A stretch of DNA of 64,000 bases from Orbilia blumenaviensis (taxonomy: Eukaryota; Ascomycota; Orbiliomycetes; Orbiliales; Orbiliaceae), in the NCBI GenBank assembly GCA_036872755.1, contig JAVHNS010000008.1, forward strand, positions 2,294,001-2,358,000. Direction: 5' to 3'. The notes under the pieces were generated by a model. That model ran no database searches. It was not told where the DNA came from and saw only the letters and a list, made by a program, of their open reading frames with translations. This document shows positions 60,664 through 64,000 of this stretch, in pieces. Every line of letters begins with the position of its first letter. Position 1 is the first letter of the stretch. A program made the position numbers and the translations under genes.

Positions 60664-63600
60664 TATTAAAAAATTATTTTTTAATTTATTATTATAAATA
60701 TTTTACAATTACTTATAATATTTATTGAAAAAAATAAGTTAATATAAAATACTTTATAAAATTTAATAAATTTTAGATTTTTAAATTTTAAATTTTTAAA
60801 AAATATTAAAATATAATAATTTATTTTATGATTTAAAGATAATAGTTTAATTATAATTACTTAATTTGCAAAGTTGGTTAATAAGTTAAATAAATTTATA
60901 AATAATTATAATAAGATACAAGTTTTTATTTATTAAATAAAATTATTTTTTAATTCTAATTGTTAAATATTTGAAAATAATAAAAAATATAAAATTAATT
61001 TTATTTTTAATTAATTATAAAATATTATAATTAAATAATTTAAACTTTTAATAATTTTAATAAATATAAGTAAGATTCCTTTAAAACTAATAATATAAAA
61101 AGTATTTAAATAAATTATTATAATTTATTTTAAAAATTTAAATAAAAAAAAATAATTAAATTTATTATTTTAAAAATATAATAAAAAAATAAAATTATTA
61201 ATTATATAATTTATTTTAATATATCATAAATTAAATTATTTTTATAATATAAAAATATTTTATATATTTTTTATTATAAAAATTTTAAAAAAAAAAATTT
61301 AAAAAATTATTTTTATTATAATTAACAATATATTAAAAAAATTTAAAAATTTATAAAAATTCATATAATTAATAATTTATATTAAAAAATTATAAAATTT
61401 ATATATTAAAAATTATTAAATTTAAAACAATTTATTTTATAATTTATAAACCCAAATTATATTATAATAAATTACATTAGTATTAAATTAACTAAATTTT
61501 ATAAAAATAAATATTTTCTAATAAAAAAAAATATTTTTTAATAAATATAAATATTATAAAATAAATAATTTTTATTTTAAATATAAAAAATCTAATTATA
61601 TAATAAAATAATATTATAATAATATATAATATAAAAAATTAAAAAAATAATAAAAATAATAAAATTTTTATTATTTAAAAAAAAAAATATCTATGTTATA
61701 TATAATATTATACTAATTATAATATATAAAATAAAATTATTAAAAAATTATTTTAATTATTTAATAATAAAAATAATATTATTATAAAATAATAAAATAA
61801 TATAAATTAAAATATTAATAAATTCTAATATATTTAATAATTTTATAATAATGTAATTTATAATAAAATATAATATATTTTTAATAAAAAAAAATAAAAT
61901 TATTTTATTTAAAAAAATAAATAATGTTTTATTGAATTATAATATTATGTATAAAATAAAAAATTTAAAAATAAAAATAAATAATTTTAAAAAATTTATT
62001 TTTTTTAATATTATAAAAATTAAATTATTTAATTTTATATTAAAATTTATATAATTATATAAAAATAATTAAAATATTAATTAAAATATAAATTATTTTT
62101 TAATATAATAAGTTGTAAAATTTTATATTATTATTATAAAATTAATTAAAATAAAATAATTTAATTTTTTATTAAAAAATTTTATATTAATAAAAATAAT
62201 AATTTTAAAAAAAATTATTTTTTAAAATAAATTAATATAATATATATTAAAAAAATATATTAATTTTATAAATTTAGAAAGAAAAAAATAATAAATAAAT
62301 TATTAAAATATTAATTTTAAAATTATAAAATTTTATTAATATAAAATATTATATTTTTTTTTAAATTAATTTATAAATTTTTTTTAATTAAAAATAAAAT
62401 ATTAAAATTATATATAAAAAAAATAAAATTAAAAAGTTTTATTTATAAATTTTTTTTACTAATAAAAACATTTATTTTTTTTATAAAAAAAAAAATAATT
62501 CACTATAATTTTATATAAATTATTAAATATTTAATAATATAATAATAAAAAACTAATATCCACTACCTCTAATAAACAAATTTTTTAATTAGTTATAAAA
62601 TATTAAAATATTTATTAAATTAAATTTAAAAAAAATTTATAATTTAATATATATTATAGTAAGTAAAAAATAAAAAATAATATTTAAAATAAAATATAAT
62701 TTTTATAAATATTTAATAATATTATTTAAATTAATAAATATATGAATAATTTTTTAATTATTATTGAATATATTATTTTATAATTTATTAAATATTTTTA
62801 TTATTATTTATTTAAATAATATCTTAATTTTTTTTAAAAATTATAAATTTTATATAAAATATATATATATTATATTACAATAATTTAAAATAATATTATT
62901 ATATATTAAAACAAAAAAGTATAAATTTTATAAAAAAAAAATAAATTTTTTAAATTTTATTATATTAATTTACAATATTTTAATAAATAAAAATAAAATA
63001 AAAATTATATATTAATAAAAAATTTTTCAAAATATAAAATAATTACAATCATTCCTAAATTTTATAAATTTTTATTATTAATTTTTTATAAAATATAATA
63101 TTATAATAAAATTAATTATAAAATTTTTATTAAAAAAAAAGATATGAAAATAAAATAAAAAATAATAAATTATATTTAAATATATTAAAAAAAAATTTAT
63201 AATAAAAATAATATTATTTTATTATAATTAAAAATAATATATTATAATTACAATTAATATTTCTAAATTTAAAATTAAAATCTATTTTTTATAATAAAAT
63301 AAAAAAAATTATTAATATTTTATTTATTTTTAAAATAAAAAAATATTAAAAATAAAAAAAAATTATAAAATATTTAATTAAAAAATATTAATAATAATTA
63401 AAATATTACAATATTAAATAATATATTTAAAAAAAATCTAGTTTCAAATCATTATTTATAATAATCATTAAAGTTTAATTTATTTTATAATTTTAAAATA
63501 ATTTAATATAAAATAAATTAAATAATTTAAAAAATTAGTAAATTATAACTTTATTATTTAATATTATTTAAAAAAAATAATATAATAATAAATATATTAT

Positions 63601-64000
63601 TTTATTAAATAAAATATATAAAAAAATATAATAAATTATTATTATTTTTATTACTAAAAACAAGATAATTAATTACAACAATATATAATAAATTATTTAA
63701 TATTTTAATATTAATATTTATTAAATTTTTATAAAATATTAATAATATTAAAAAAATATATTTTAAAAATAAGAAAATAAAATATATTATTAATATTATA
63801 TAATAAAATAATATAATATATACAATAAATTATATATTAAAAAAAAATAATATATTATAATTTAAAAATAAATTATATATACTTAATATTTTAAAATTAT
63901 ATAAAAATATAATATATTATATATATAATATTTTTTTAATAAATTATTTTAATTATTACAAAATATAAAAATTATTTTTTAAAAATTATTATTTTCTAAA
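60334..64000 (+). mobile_element. Ty3/gypsy LTR retrotransposon, copy 3, 5' part (runs off window)
   Basis: 5' LTR 60334-60663, then an interior that aligns with gypsy copy 1 from 2559 to about 5900 and is nearly as degraded. The RT active site at 62809-62820 reads Y-L-N-N. The left flank AATAT or TATTA would be the target duplication; the right end is outside the window. Confidence 0.88.

Noticed and set aside
2229..64000. Mitochondrial genome or organellar insertion as the source of the A+T richness
   Set aside because: LTR pairs with 5-bp duplications, transition-only differences between copies, and readable nuclear-type gypsy/copia pol fragments explain the composition; no mitochondrial gene was seen.

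Overview
The window looks like a piece of a filamentous ascomycete (Pezizomycotina) chromosome: one ordinary gene tail at the left edge, then about 63 kb of extremely A+T-rich, nested and mostly dead transposable elements. Two things point to this. The first 678 bases encode the C-terminal part of a fungal Atg15-type vacuolar lipase with a short fungal intron (GTATGT donor, CTAAT branch site, CAG acceptor). In the rest, aligned repeat copies differ almost only by C-to-T and G-to-A changes on either strand, the signature of repeat-induced point mutation (RIP). No tRNA, rRNA, CRISPR array or intact ORF-bearing gene was recognised beyond position 678.

Layout. 1-678: ATG15 3' end, then 3' flank with a T29 tract. 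1367-2014: LTR debris. 2229-9130: full-length Ty3/gypsy element (copy 1; 330-bp LTRs; ATATA target duplication). 9228-12217: 5' part of a Ty1/copia element (copia-1). 12218-23089: Helitron-like element A, carrying a 1360-bp terminal-inverted-repeat (TIR) transposon (12966-14325) and a full copia-1 (14399-20735; AAAAT duplication). 23090-43208: copia-1 pieces in both orientations, with gypsy copy 2 (27572-34665; AAACA duplication) inside one. 43346-44514: GC islet and half of a Helitron-like element (E). 44515-56173: one copia-1 copy cut by a 972-bp TIR element, Helitron-like B, a second Ty1/copia family (copia-2, 47754-54826; ATTTT duplication) and Helitron-like C. 56174-56529: Helitron-like D. 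56530-60333: unassigned A+T-rich DNA with a GC islet and one TIR-like end. 60334-64000: gypsy copy 3, running off the window.

Family calls rest on readable remnants. In gypsy these are a zinc knuckle, a retropepsin, RT (YLDN in place of YLDD), RNase H and an integrase-like stretch after RNase H. In copia-1 they are RT (YINN), a copia-type RNase H and a probable half-tRNA(iMet) primer site. In copia-2 they are an integrase-like stretch upstream of a copia-type RNase H. All are broken by stops, and most catalytic acidic residues have become Asn.

The least described parts are: (i) the Helitron-like family with 5' ends TGCCCGACTGC, a 3' GC hairpin followed by CTAG and A/T insertion sites; (ii) a hairpin module with a CACGTG-type core, repeated about every 100 bp in those elements and also found in the 1360-bp TIR element; (iii) two largely un-mutated TIR elements with minisatellites; (iv) an antisense reading frame open in both complete gypsy copies; (v) long blocks in which only one DNA strand seems to have been mutated. 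Statements about base composition are by eye; nothing was computed with software.
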